Shown: positions 35,601 through 47,600 of the stretch, piece after piece | Numbering within the stretch: the first letter of the stretch is position 1 | Layout: every line of letters begins with the position of its first letter | NCBI GenBank assembly: GCA_000727475.1 | Contig: KL647294.1 | Span: 1,486,369 to 1,550,368, forward strand | Direction: 5' to 3' | DNA from: Sarcocystis neurona | Taxonomy: Eukaryota > Apicomplexa > Conoidasida > Eucoccidiorida > Sarcocystidae | Length of the DNA: 64,000 bases | Notes under the pieces: model-generated | Seen by the model: only the letters and a program-made list of their open reading frames with translations | The model's database searches: none | What the model was told of the DNA's origin: nothing | Position numbers and translations under genes: made by a program

Positions 35601-38600
35601 CCTCCTTCGTTTTCCGTCTCTCTTCTTTTCTTTTCCCCTCTTTGTGTCCTCCTTTTCTTCTTCCCTCTCCCTGTCTCTTTCCCTTTCTCTCTTTCTTTTG
35701 AAAAAGAGGCCCGGCAGCAGCAGCAGCAGCGAGGAGGCGGCGTCCACCCGCTGGCTCTGTGACGCAGCCGACTCTTCCTCTGTCTTTCTCTCTCTCTGTC
35801 TCTGTGTGTGGGTCTCCCCTTCTTTTTCTTTCTTGGCCGCACGCCATCCCAGTCGCGTAGGCAGCGTTCGATCGCACTACGACCTCTGTCCACGAGCTGC
35901 ATGCGTATGCATACACGATCGTAGTAACCCGCGGAAAAACCAGGGGCAGGTCACCCGCCCACCTCCCCACATGTGTAGTACACGTCGAGCTCGTGTATGC
36001 GTGTGATCGAAAATAAACGACATTCCGCACGAGTTTCCTCGTTTCCTTCCGCACACCACCAGTCCCACCTACCCACGCACCCACACGTCTCTCTGTGTAT
36101 ACGTATGTGTAGGTGCTTGCACATACATGTATATCTATGTATGTGTATATATCCAAGGATGCATTTGCAGAGGCTCCGCCGGCTCTTGGTTCTTCCGATG
36201 CTGTCTTGACAGGCGCATGACGCAGAAGCTACACGGTAGTGTCAGCAGCAGCAGCAGTAGCGTACACTACTTCATCCACGCATATATGTAAGCACCAACA
36301 CTTTACCGTGCGTCTACATCTATCTGCGTGTGACTGACGAGACGCACCCGACGCGGGCGCAGGCGTGGCGCATGCAGAGCACACACACAGCACTCCCACA
36401 CACGCTCGAAACGAGCACGCATCGTTCACTCGCCTACAACGAGACAGAAAGAAGTCCATATTTATCTGCAGGCCCTCATAGAGAGATACACACACACTCC
36501 TTTGTCTTTCTCTATAAAAGAAGGTGCGTTTCTCACGACGTACGAAACTCAAGGCGCAGCCGCCAAGAGACAGAGGAAGACGGAGACGCATGCAGCAGGC
36601 AGGATCGCAGTGTACAGCACCTACCGCTAATACAGATGTATATCTGTAAAACGACAGGAGACGTACGCATACATATATGTATACATACATATATTTGTAC
36701 ATATATACATACCTGTGAACCAGGTATAGTAGGCGTACGCATACGTATACATGTATGTCGGTATGTACACGTACCTGTGCACCAACGGAGACATATACAT
36801 GCGTATGCACAGACATATATACATATGCGTATATACACACACACTGTACATATATGTACGTACTTGTGGACCAGTGGGAGACGTACACATATATACAGAT
36901 ACACATACGTATACATATGTACGTATCTGTATACATACCTATGGACCAATAGTAAGCGTGTAGATATACATATACATATATATATAGATACCTGTGGATT
37001 GATAGTGGACCTATACATATGTGTGTATATGTACACATCACCACAGATATCGCTACGTGCTTCAACATAGGAAAATATGCTCGCTTGCAGACACGTACGA
37101 CCGCGAGCGCTCTCTCCGCGTGCACGGCACCACTTCCTGCGCTGCACGCGAGTCCAACGCCCACCCCGCTCTCTCCCCCTCTCTCATTTTCATTTCTTTT
37201 ATCTCTTCTGTGTCTGTCTGTCCGTCTCTTCCCTCTGTCTTTTTCTCTTTTTTGCTGTGTCGACGCATGCACATGAGAGTGGGGCACACTCGTTTACTTG
37301 GAAGAAGGTAACGACCTGCTCCCCGTCTTGCGCAGCAGCCGGCCGCAGGGTAGCAGCAGCACGTCCTCATGTGTACAAAGACGGGCGTAGTAAGTCAGTC
37401 AGTCAACTAACATTTCCACATTCTCTCCCAGCCGCACTTCTATACATACAAACACGCACATGCATATATGTCACACAGATACGCAGACAAAGAGAGACAG
37501 AGACGGAGATCAGAACAGAGACACACACAGAGGGAGACAGAGACAGAGAGATACAGGCAGAGAGACACAAGGAGAGACGGAGACAGGGAGACGGAGACAG
37601 GGAGACACAGGCAGAGAGAGGCGGTGACAGGGAGACAGAGACAGAGACAGGGGACAGACAGACACAGGCAGGGAGAGACAGAGAGAGAGACAGGCAGGGA
37701 GAGACAGAGAGAGACAGGCAGGGAGAGACAGAGAGAGACAGGGAGACAGAGACAGGCAGGGGGAGACAGAGACAGAGAGACACAGGCAGTGAGACGGAGA
37801 CAAGTACAGGGAGACACATGCAGAGAGAGACGAAGAGACGGAGACGGAGACACGGACAGCGAGACACAGGCAGAGAGAGACGGAGACATGGAGACAGAGA
37901 CAGAGAGACACGGACACAGGGAGACGGAGACACGGACAGGGAGACACATGCAGAGAGAGACGAAGAGACGGAGACGGAGACACGGAGAGAGAGACACAGG
38001 CAGAGAGAGACAGGGACAGACAGGCAGAGGCAGGGAGAGACAGAGACAGAGAGATACACAGCACAGACGCACAGACACGCACACACACAGACACAGAGAT
38101 ACGGAGACACGCACACAAACGGAGACAGACGGACGCAGAGAGAGACACACAGACAGACACATACACATGTAAACAAACAGAGACACGGAGATATGTATGT
38201 CTTTGTGTGATTCGCTTACTTGCAGAAAGAACATGATGCGTTCTGCATGCAGCGCGTAGACGTTGGGGTGGAGGTGAACAACAAGAGCAAGCAGCTGCAG
38301 CAGGGGTCCTTCGAACCAGACTCTGTGCAACTCCCGCTTCATCCTTTCCTGCTGCGTCTGTTGCTGTCGGTGCTGCCGCCGCCTCTTCTGACGCTGCTGC
38401 TGCTCTTGCTCGTGGTCGTCGCGCACCTGCCGCAACGGCTGCTGCGCGGCGTTGCACTGCTGCTCCTGCTGCAGAGGTGGCAGCAGCGTCTGCTGAGCAG
38501 CTCGCGACGACAGACCCGTGGTCAGCAGGTGCAGCGTCGTCTCCATCAGCCGTTCGATAAACAGCAGCTCATCTCGATTTAAGCCTGCGCCACGTCAGCC

Positions 38601-41600
38601 GCCAATACCAGCAGCAAACAAACAAAACTACACGTATACCTGCATCACCGACGCGCGCTTACCAATAGAAGCGCACAAGACAGGCAACACGCAAATGTAT
38701 GGAAGTCGACATATACTTCCACCAAATGGGACACACGGGTCCATCACCTGCTACGGCACAGCAGGACCGGCGCAACAGCAGGCGGCAGCGACGCAGTACC
38801 TGAGCCAGTACTCATGTAAATCACGCACGCAAGTACACACACCTGTACATACGTGTGCAAGTCAGAGCTTTAGACATCAACCAGGAACTTTGGTCTCTAA
38901 CAAGATATATATATATATATGTATGTATACGTATATACGTATATATATATATATATATGTATCTACATTTGCGTACGCACGCAGATACACACGCGTGCCC
39001 ACACTTCACGCAAGTGCACGTGTGTTGACCCCCGCGGCAGCAGTCGTCGCCGCGCGCACAAGACTGCGGTGCCGCATTCTCGTGCGGTGCTTGCAGAGAC
39101 AAACCAGCAGCAGCAGCAAGTCAGCGGCAAGCGCAGGAGCCACGACCACCTGGGCAGGTGAGTCGCCTCACACGAAGAACAGCAGCAGCAGCACGCGAAC
39201 AGCAGCAGCGACAGTCGCAGCACAGGACGCGCAGCTCTGCAACGGCCGCAGCAGCACCCCACGTGGAAAAGGACGAAGAAGCAGCAGTATTCGAAGACGT
39301 TTCCATCTGCACCTGGTCCCAGCCAACAACAGACGGCTGTTCATACGACAGAAACTAGCCTCCTGCTGCTGCGCGACCCACACGTGCATACGTACGCGTG
39401 TGCATGTATGGCTGCAGAAATCGACGCCGAAGCACACGGCCCTGGTCGCAGTGTCGGTGCCGGTTTTACACGATCACAGGTGAGTACATCATACATATAT
39501 ACATATATGTATACATACATATCCCATGTACATCAAAAATTCATAGTCTGTAATTCTATACATGTATGTATATACATGCGTGTAACGAAGACAGGTATGT
39601 AGAAGGCAACACTGCATACCGGCACTTAGACATAACCGAGTAGCTCCCCTCTGGACACATCAATGCTTCTGCGTATTTATTCTACATACATAGCAGCCTC
39701 TACACACAAAAAGGTTAGCAAAACATATATATATATATATATCTCTTCCTCTCTCTCTCTATGTGTATATATATATATATATACCTACGTGCAGACACAG
39801 AGGCGGACTTCTTGAGACACATACCCATACACAGACATACACGTATACCAGTTTACATGCACACGTATATATACATATATAATGTCATCGTCTATCTACC
39901 TATATCTATCTATATCTATATCTATCTATATCTATATATATCGATATCTATATCTATCGATATCTATATCTGTATCTATCTATATATGTGTATATCAGAG
40001 ACATATACAGACACAGGCGATATGGTGGAATGTACGCAAGCTCCAAGGAAGGGTCGTAATGAGCCCGTGTTGCTGGTACACAACCCCTGCTGCACGCCCA
40101 CTGCTGCTGGCGCCGCACCAACTGCGGTGCTGCGCCACCTGCGCAGGTCGCTGAAGTGCTGCTGCTGCTGCTGCCGTTGCTATTGCTGGAGAACTACCGC
40201 TGCAGCTGCGCCTCCTGCTGCCAGTCCTGCACCCCCGCTGCTGCCGCTTCTGCTGTTGCAATCGCTTCTGCTGCTGTTGCAATCGCTTCTGCTGCTGTTG
40301 CCGTCGCTTCTGCAGTCGCTTCTGCTGTTGCCGTTGCTTCTGCTGCCGTTGCTACTGCGTCTTGGACGGTGGTGGTCTTACTCGAAGGAGTGTGCACGCT
40401 GCGTTTGCCACTTGTGTTCACGAGCATCTGGAGCACGCGTAAGTGAGTATCTTCATCCATATTGCTGCTAGAACGCGCAGCAGTATGCGCCGCAGCACCG
40501 TCCTCGTCGACAGGAGCAGCAACAGATCCCCCCCGCCCCTGTCGCTTCTCTTCCTCTGCTGCTGGAGTGAGCGCGCTGTCCTGGTGCGCTGCAGGCAATA
40601 GCAGCCGATACAAGGAATTCAAATAGCTGGTTTCCATCCGCCCGGCGCTGCTGTTTGTTCTGCCCCGCCCGCTGCGCCTGCTGCTGTTGCAACACAATTG
40701 CTGCCACTGCAGCAGCAGCGATTCGACAGGCGTCCGAATAGTTGGAGCGGCAGCAGCGACGACGTAGCGCCGCAGCAGGACGTTTACATGCTGCAGCAGC
40801 AGGGTCCACATCAGCAGCTCTTCGCTGCTTCCTTTTTTTATTTCGTCGAAACTGCTGCTGCTCCTGCTCGCGTGCTGTCTCGTCGCAACTTCTCCTCCTG
40901 CTGCAGCAGCACCCGTCCACGGCCTCCTGCGGCTCCTGCTGCTCTCTCTGCTCACTCTGCTCACGCCGCGGCGCGTTGCATCCGTTCTTCCTTCCGCCTC
41001 TCCTTCTTCCTGTGCTGTTGCTGCTGCCTGCTGCCCAGCTATCCGCTCTTGCTGCTGTGTCGCCCACGTCACTTCCACAGCTGCTGCTGTTGCTGCCGCT
41101 CCACGTTTTTCCTCCCAAGGTCCTGCTAGTTCTTCTGCTATACTCGCCTGTCTACTCTCTCCACGCTGCCTCTGGTCTATCTCCTCTTCTTCTTCCACCT
41201 GCTGCCGCATTTCCTGTGGCTCCTGCAGACACGCCGATCCTGCTGGGGCTGCTCTCGGTCGCGTGGTCCGCGAGGCTGCTTCGGCTCCGAAGGTTTGACG
41301 TCCTGCTGCAGCTCCCGCTGCGTCACGCCCCGACGGCCCCAGGGTGGGGTCCCACGGTGCGACAGCAGCCGGGTAGGTATGCAAGAGCAGCAGGAGCTTC
41401 TGGCCAGTGCGTTGCAGCAGCACGCGAAGAAAAGCAGCAGCAAAAACGCGGTCGGCCACCAGTCTAAAACGCTGGACTTCATCTTTCATTGCCAGCGCAT
41501 CGCAGAGAGATCCGCCTGCTGCTGTCGCGGCACCGATCGCTTCAGCAGCTTGTGCCGAGGCAGCAGCCCAGCGCTCCTGCAGCAGCACCGGCATGGACGC

Positions 41601-44600
41601 TCCGGCAGCGGAACTCCCGTCCTCCGTCGATGCGACAACACCGGAAGCGCCACTACTGGCGCTGTTACTATCAACAGAAAAGGGAGACGCAGCAGCGCCA
41701 GCAGCAGAAGGATTGACACTCCGACAAGACAAAGAAGCACCGGCAGCACTCACACCAGGAGGACCTGCTGAAGGAAGAGCAGCAGCAGGGTAGTTGCTGG
41801 AGCGTCGTTTCCTGCCTCTCGGAGAACCCCCTGCTCGTTTGTATATGCCGCTGCCTCGACCCGACTGCTGCTCTTCCTCCTGCGGCTGCTGTGGCCCATC
41901 TCTGGCGTCTGCTTGCTGCTGCTGCTGGTATATGTGCGCATGCAGCTGCAGCACTCCTGCGTCATTGCCAGGGAGGACGTTCTCCTGCAGCAGCTGGGCA
42001 GCTGGATACGCAGACAAAGCAGGGAAGTACGGAGCGTAAGTGGTCTCGTGCCTCTCCTCGGCTTCCGGTAACCCGGCCCCAAAGTCTCCTGGTCGAGCTC
42101 TGCCTGTCACTGCCGCCGCTGCCGCTGCTGCTACTGTAGGCTCTGTCGCAAACCCCGCAGCAGAAGCCGCAGCAGGAGGGCAGGGCACGAACGCAGAGGC
42201 CGCCCGGGGGGACGCTCCAAGACCGACCGCAGCAGGAAGCCGAGAAGACTCGCGCTCTTGAAAGTCAGCAAGCGGCAACGTGTGAAGCACCAGGACAACT
42301 GCAAGCGACAGAGCTGCTGCTGGCTGCAGTGCGTCCAGCGTTCTGCATCATCACCCCAGCAGCAGAAAACGCACATGCAGCAACCAAACACGCGCGCACC
42401 AGCAACACACATACGGCGGCCACACACAAACGTCTTCCACCTGCAGTACGTCTATATCTCCCTCCCCACGTGAGACCCGGTCCACAAATTTGTCGGTCTG
42501 TGCAACGGTCGGGCAGGCAGTCACGTCTACGTAGATATTCTTGCGGAGAGAAGAAGGGGGACGGGGAGGGGGAGATGAAAAATGTGACACACGTAGAAGT
42601 AACTCCCTTGCTGTCTCTGTCCAGAAGAAGAGGGAAGGTACGACCAGAGAACCGCGCGTCCGTCATAAACGCCCGTACGAGGTATGTATAGAGCTCCACA
42701 CACAAGCCCACCAATCCACATAAATCTACGTATACACATAGACACACACTTGCAGACGTGCGAGGGGAAGAAAGACGTTCTGCACCAGGTGCGCATACAT
42801 ACATATATATACATCTATAGATGTATATATATGTTTTAAACAGGGAACCCCCCCTACAAGGACCTCCATGTGTATACAGGTCGACACATTCTCCACCTTA
42901 ACGAGTCTACTTCGGCAGACTGCTGGTCACAAGATGAGATGCACTGGGCCACGTCGACCTGGACCTATGTGCACGCACGCAAGCAAACTGCCTACATATA
43001 TATATAGATGTTTACATACATTTAAATATATACATATATTTATGTACATATATACGTAGATATGTAAGTATACCGGAGCGGGGTGAGTGTGTGGGTACGA
43101 GGCTGGAGACGCTGCTGTTGGACTTTCACCAAACGAACTACAAATTTGTATGGCTGCAGTGACATACACCGGCACACACATCCCTTTATCTACCTATCCA
43201 CATATATATATGTATACGTATGATATATAAATTTTACATACATACATATATGTATCAATGTAGATATATGTATGTATGGATGTAATGGTACATACCCACA
43301 TCTACTTACCTATCTTTTGTCTACATACCTGCATATATGCATACAAGTATGTATTTGAAGACACACTCTAAAAACCTACATATATATATATGTGTATACA
43401 TATAAGTATGTACTTGTAGGTGCACACATACGTGGGTCCACGCATTATACATATGTACACATCTATATATATATGTATATACATGTAAGTGTGTATTTGT
43501 AGATGGACATACATATTGGTTCACGCATATGCCTGTCCACCAGTTCTTTGTGAAGATGCAGATATATATGTGTGTGCACTTGGCAGTGGGGCCTGTCATT
43601 TTTTGCACCTGCGCAGGGAACTGGGCAACGATGTGTCGCTCACGTAGAGAAAGAAGAGAGCGACGTCTTCATACGTGTGTGTGTGTATTTGTAGAGCAGG
43701 CGGGTATCATCGTTTCAGCTGGGCGCTGTGCAAATCAGCTCGAACTCCTCTGTTATAGACTTACTGTACGAGGAGCTGGTCGAGACGAAAGTAGCGGTTG
43801 ACGATAGCTTTAAAACGCAAGAAAGGAGAGGAAGAAGAAGTCGCGCCGGCAGCCGCCTGCGACGCATGTGAAGAGGAGTGGCTGGTCTTCTTGCTGCTGC
43901 TGCTGCTGCTGCTGGTGTTCCCCGCAGTCGCCGGCTGCTGCGGACTGCCGCTGCCTCTGCCGCTGTAGGGCGCAGGTGCCGGCGTCGTAGGCGCCGGGGC
44001 AGCAGGCAACGAGGAAAGCAGCAGCGGACTGGGCAGCAGCGAGAAACATGTGCCACTACGGAAGAGATATAAATCCTCGAAGGAAACGAGACCTGTTGAC
44101 TGCTGCTCCGCGGCCTGTGCATGCGTATCCACACACACACAGTCGTACTTACACTCATACGTATACATATATATATATATTGCTTGCATACACCCACACA
44201 AACACATACATATATATATTGCTTCGCTTGCACACGCACACACTCACAGATACAGATACATACAGACCGGATGGGAGAAGTGAAGTTTCGGCGCCCAGAA
44301 GCAGGGGGTGGCACTTGTGGTGGTGCTGCGAAGACAACGAGCGGCCCACACTACGACGAGGGCTGATCTCTGCTGCAGTGCCGTGTTGCTCTGCTGCCTG
44401 CTGCAGGCACGAAACGCTGCAGTGCCCCATTTTCCCCCCCAACACAGACACAAATATACACCTACCTGCACACCCACACACACACACACACAAGCAAAGA
44501 AGAACGCGACGGCTGTATCCACGTATATATATAAATACGTAGGAATCCACACATACACAAAGGAGGAGGCCGTCGCAGCCGCATGTGAATGCACAGAAGT

Positions 44601-47600
44601 ACGTAGAAACACGCGCACACACCCCCACACGGGTACGCAGCCAGAGACGTGGTCTCTGGTGATGGGCGCTGCTGCGTATATAGCACATATAAGTATATAT
44701 ATGTATATGCAGAGATGGGTAGATGGACCCCCAGACACGTATTTACACGTGAATACATAGAAGTACACGCAGATAGATACGCTCACAGAGATACGCAGAG
44801 ACACAGAGTTTCTCGTGATGGGCGTTGTTTTATAGACATACATATGTATACATACACAAACAGGCAGACGGAGCCACAGACACGTATACTCACCCACCCC
44901 CTCCCCCCCCCCCCACCATACACACACACGCAAAGACACACTGTAGAGAGACACACCCACACACATAGGAAGACAGAGTAGTTTCTGCTGATGAATGGCG
45001 TTGTATACATACATATGTGTATACGTATGTGTACATATAGACAGGCAGACACATCCACAGATACGTACTTTAAAAAGCAAGAACGTTGCACACATACACG
45101 TAGAGACGGAGAGGGGCAGACAGATCCACAAAGATGTCTCTTTTACCAGGTGAGGATGCTGTCCACACAAACACACACAGACACACATCTACGTATTGAA
45201 AGAGATATGTAGAGACATCTCCAGAGGCCCCCCCTGCCGGCGCGGCTTCCATTGCTTAAGCGCATGCAACACACGCTGGCGGAAGACCCCAGGCCCCTGT
45301 GCCGCACACCACAGCTGCGTTCTGCTGCTGCTGTCCCTCCCGTGGAATGCGGGTAGTCCTAAACCTGCGTTTCACGTGAAGAGCAAACGGCTAGCTAAGG
45401 GACGGCAGATACGTCTGCGCGCCCGCGGTTTCGCTGCCGTGTGCGCGCCGACCCCCCAACGACGTTGGGCCCACCCTCTCGATAAATCTCGTGGCACACA
45501 CACAAGAAGCAGCAGCGGCTGTAGCAGCACGTGCTGTTGCGTCTCGCTGTTCTCCTGCGTCCGAGGACACTCATATAAACGAATACATGCGCACACACGG
45601 CGGGGACAGAACCACTACATACATCTTGACGCAGTCGTCCCTCTGCAGCTATGTGTGCATAAGTATAACTAGACATACACATATATATCTGTGCGTGTCT
45701 GTACATATATTCACATATATGTGTGGATAAACGAGGAAATGTCTACTGCGCAGTACGCAGCAAACTCCCTCTGCGGGACGTACGAATGCAGAGGCAAAGG
45801 ATTTCTTAGGTCTGCTACTGATCCGCAAGCACAGACACAGATACCTCCACGTGGGCCCTCCACAGTTATATCTACCAAGCCTTTCTAGGTATACACACAT
45901 ATATATAGATACACGAACACATACATGTGTACAGATGTGCATATATACACCTGGATGTGCAAGTACACATATGTATGTACACATGTATATACATATATAT
46001 ACATACATATAAGTACACAAATATAACGGCAGATCCATACGTGTATCTATATATATATATATATATTGCTTGCTACGCGGACTCTGCCACTAGCTGTTGC
46101 TGGGGCTGTCGGAGATACCTGTGCTGCGGCTGCGGCTGCTGCGGCGTGTGTAGCAGCTTCCGGGTGGAAAGCGACGACGGGCTGCTGCAGCTGGCCGGCT
46201 GCTGCTGCTGCGTCACTGCCGTCTGCAATTTCTTCTTCCTCCGACTCTCCAAATGCGAAGAGAAGATTCGTCAGGTCTCCGAGCCACCCGCCTCGTTTGG
46301 CTGCGGCTCCTTTGCTACCGCTCTTCTTGCTGCTGCGACTGCTGCTGCTGCCTGGTGGCGGCGCTGCCACAAACCGCGGGGCCACCAGGCAGAACAGACG
46401 TGGCGGAGGAGCGGCGGCCGCATCACAAGAGAGAAACGGCAGCGGGCCGCGGCACGGAGGTACGGCAGGAGCTGGAGAGCCGAGCGAGGAAGCAGGCAAT
46501 GCTGCAGCAGCAGCAGCAGCTGAGATAGCAGCAGGAGTCAGTGTAACGCCTGCTGCAGTAGAGAAGCCAGCAGCACAAGGCGCGCCCCCTGCACCGCGAA
46601 GGGCAGCAGGAGCTCCAGCAGCAGCAGAACCAAAGTTTGTGCCGAGGGAATGATGAAGTCGAGATGAAAAATCCGCAGCCGCTCCGCCTGACAACTTCCC
46701 GACCCCCTGTCGCTGTTCCTGCTGTTGCTGTTCCTGCTGTTGCTGTTCCCGCTCTCGGTGCGCGTGGTGCACGTCGCCTCCTTGTTCGGGTAGCTGTTTC
46801 CCCTGTTGCTGCTGCTGAAGAAGAAGCACCTGCTGCTGCTGAAGGAGCTGCTGCTGCTGCGTTAAAGAATCGAGAAACGTGTTGGGCGATAAAATGTTCA
46901 GTGCGAGCAGCCGCAGCAGCACTTCGATAATCGCTTCCCAGCCCTCCTCCCGCAGCAGCTGACACGGCACAGGCGGCTGTTTCCTTCCTTGTGCGGTCTG
47001 TTGCTTCCGAGGCGCCGCATGGAGCAGCAGCATCTGCTCCTGTTGCGGCGGTGGGACGAGCTGCTGCTGTTCGAGCAGCAGATGTTGCTGCTGTGGAAGC
47101 GAGTGGAGCTGCAGCTGCCGCGCCGCCCCTCCGTCCGCCCACTGCTGCTGCTGCTGCGTCTGGGACGTCCGCGGCTGAGCGGTCTGCATCGGCCGCTCTG
47201 TGCGAGACAGCTGCTGCTGCTGTTCCTGCAGCGGGAGAGGAGGCGGAGGCCTCAGCAGATCGAAAAGCACCGGCAGCACGCTTTGAGCGTGTGGCGTGAG
47301 CGCGGGGTGTACGTACACCGCAAGTTCGACAACAATAACATTCAGGGCTTGTTGCAGTTGCAGGGCGGCTGCTGCTTTCGCCAGGGCATGCATCCCCAGT
47401 AGCGCCGCTTCCATGACAGCTGCGCCTGATGTTGTTTCAAAGACGGCCCGAAGTGCGTCCCAGACTCCCTCCTCCCACATGCAGAAAAATAGCAACCGCT
47501 CCTGCTCGACGCGCGCTGCAACGGCAGAGGCGTGGCTAGCTGCCGCTGCTGTCGCCTGCTGCGCACACGCCTGCATATACAAACGGCTTTCCTTCCTTGC

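Noticed and set aside
37077..38210. 377- and 368-codon frames made of RERETE or LSVSVSP repeats
   Set aside because: Again a polypurine tract. Only the part at 38220-38584 on the minus strand is protein-like and is kept as ARF-GEF exon 8.
38640..39360. Plus-strand frames in intron 7 (Thr/Gln/Ala-rich)
   Set aside because: Open because of CAG and ACA repeats; no phase-consistent partner exon found, so not annotated.
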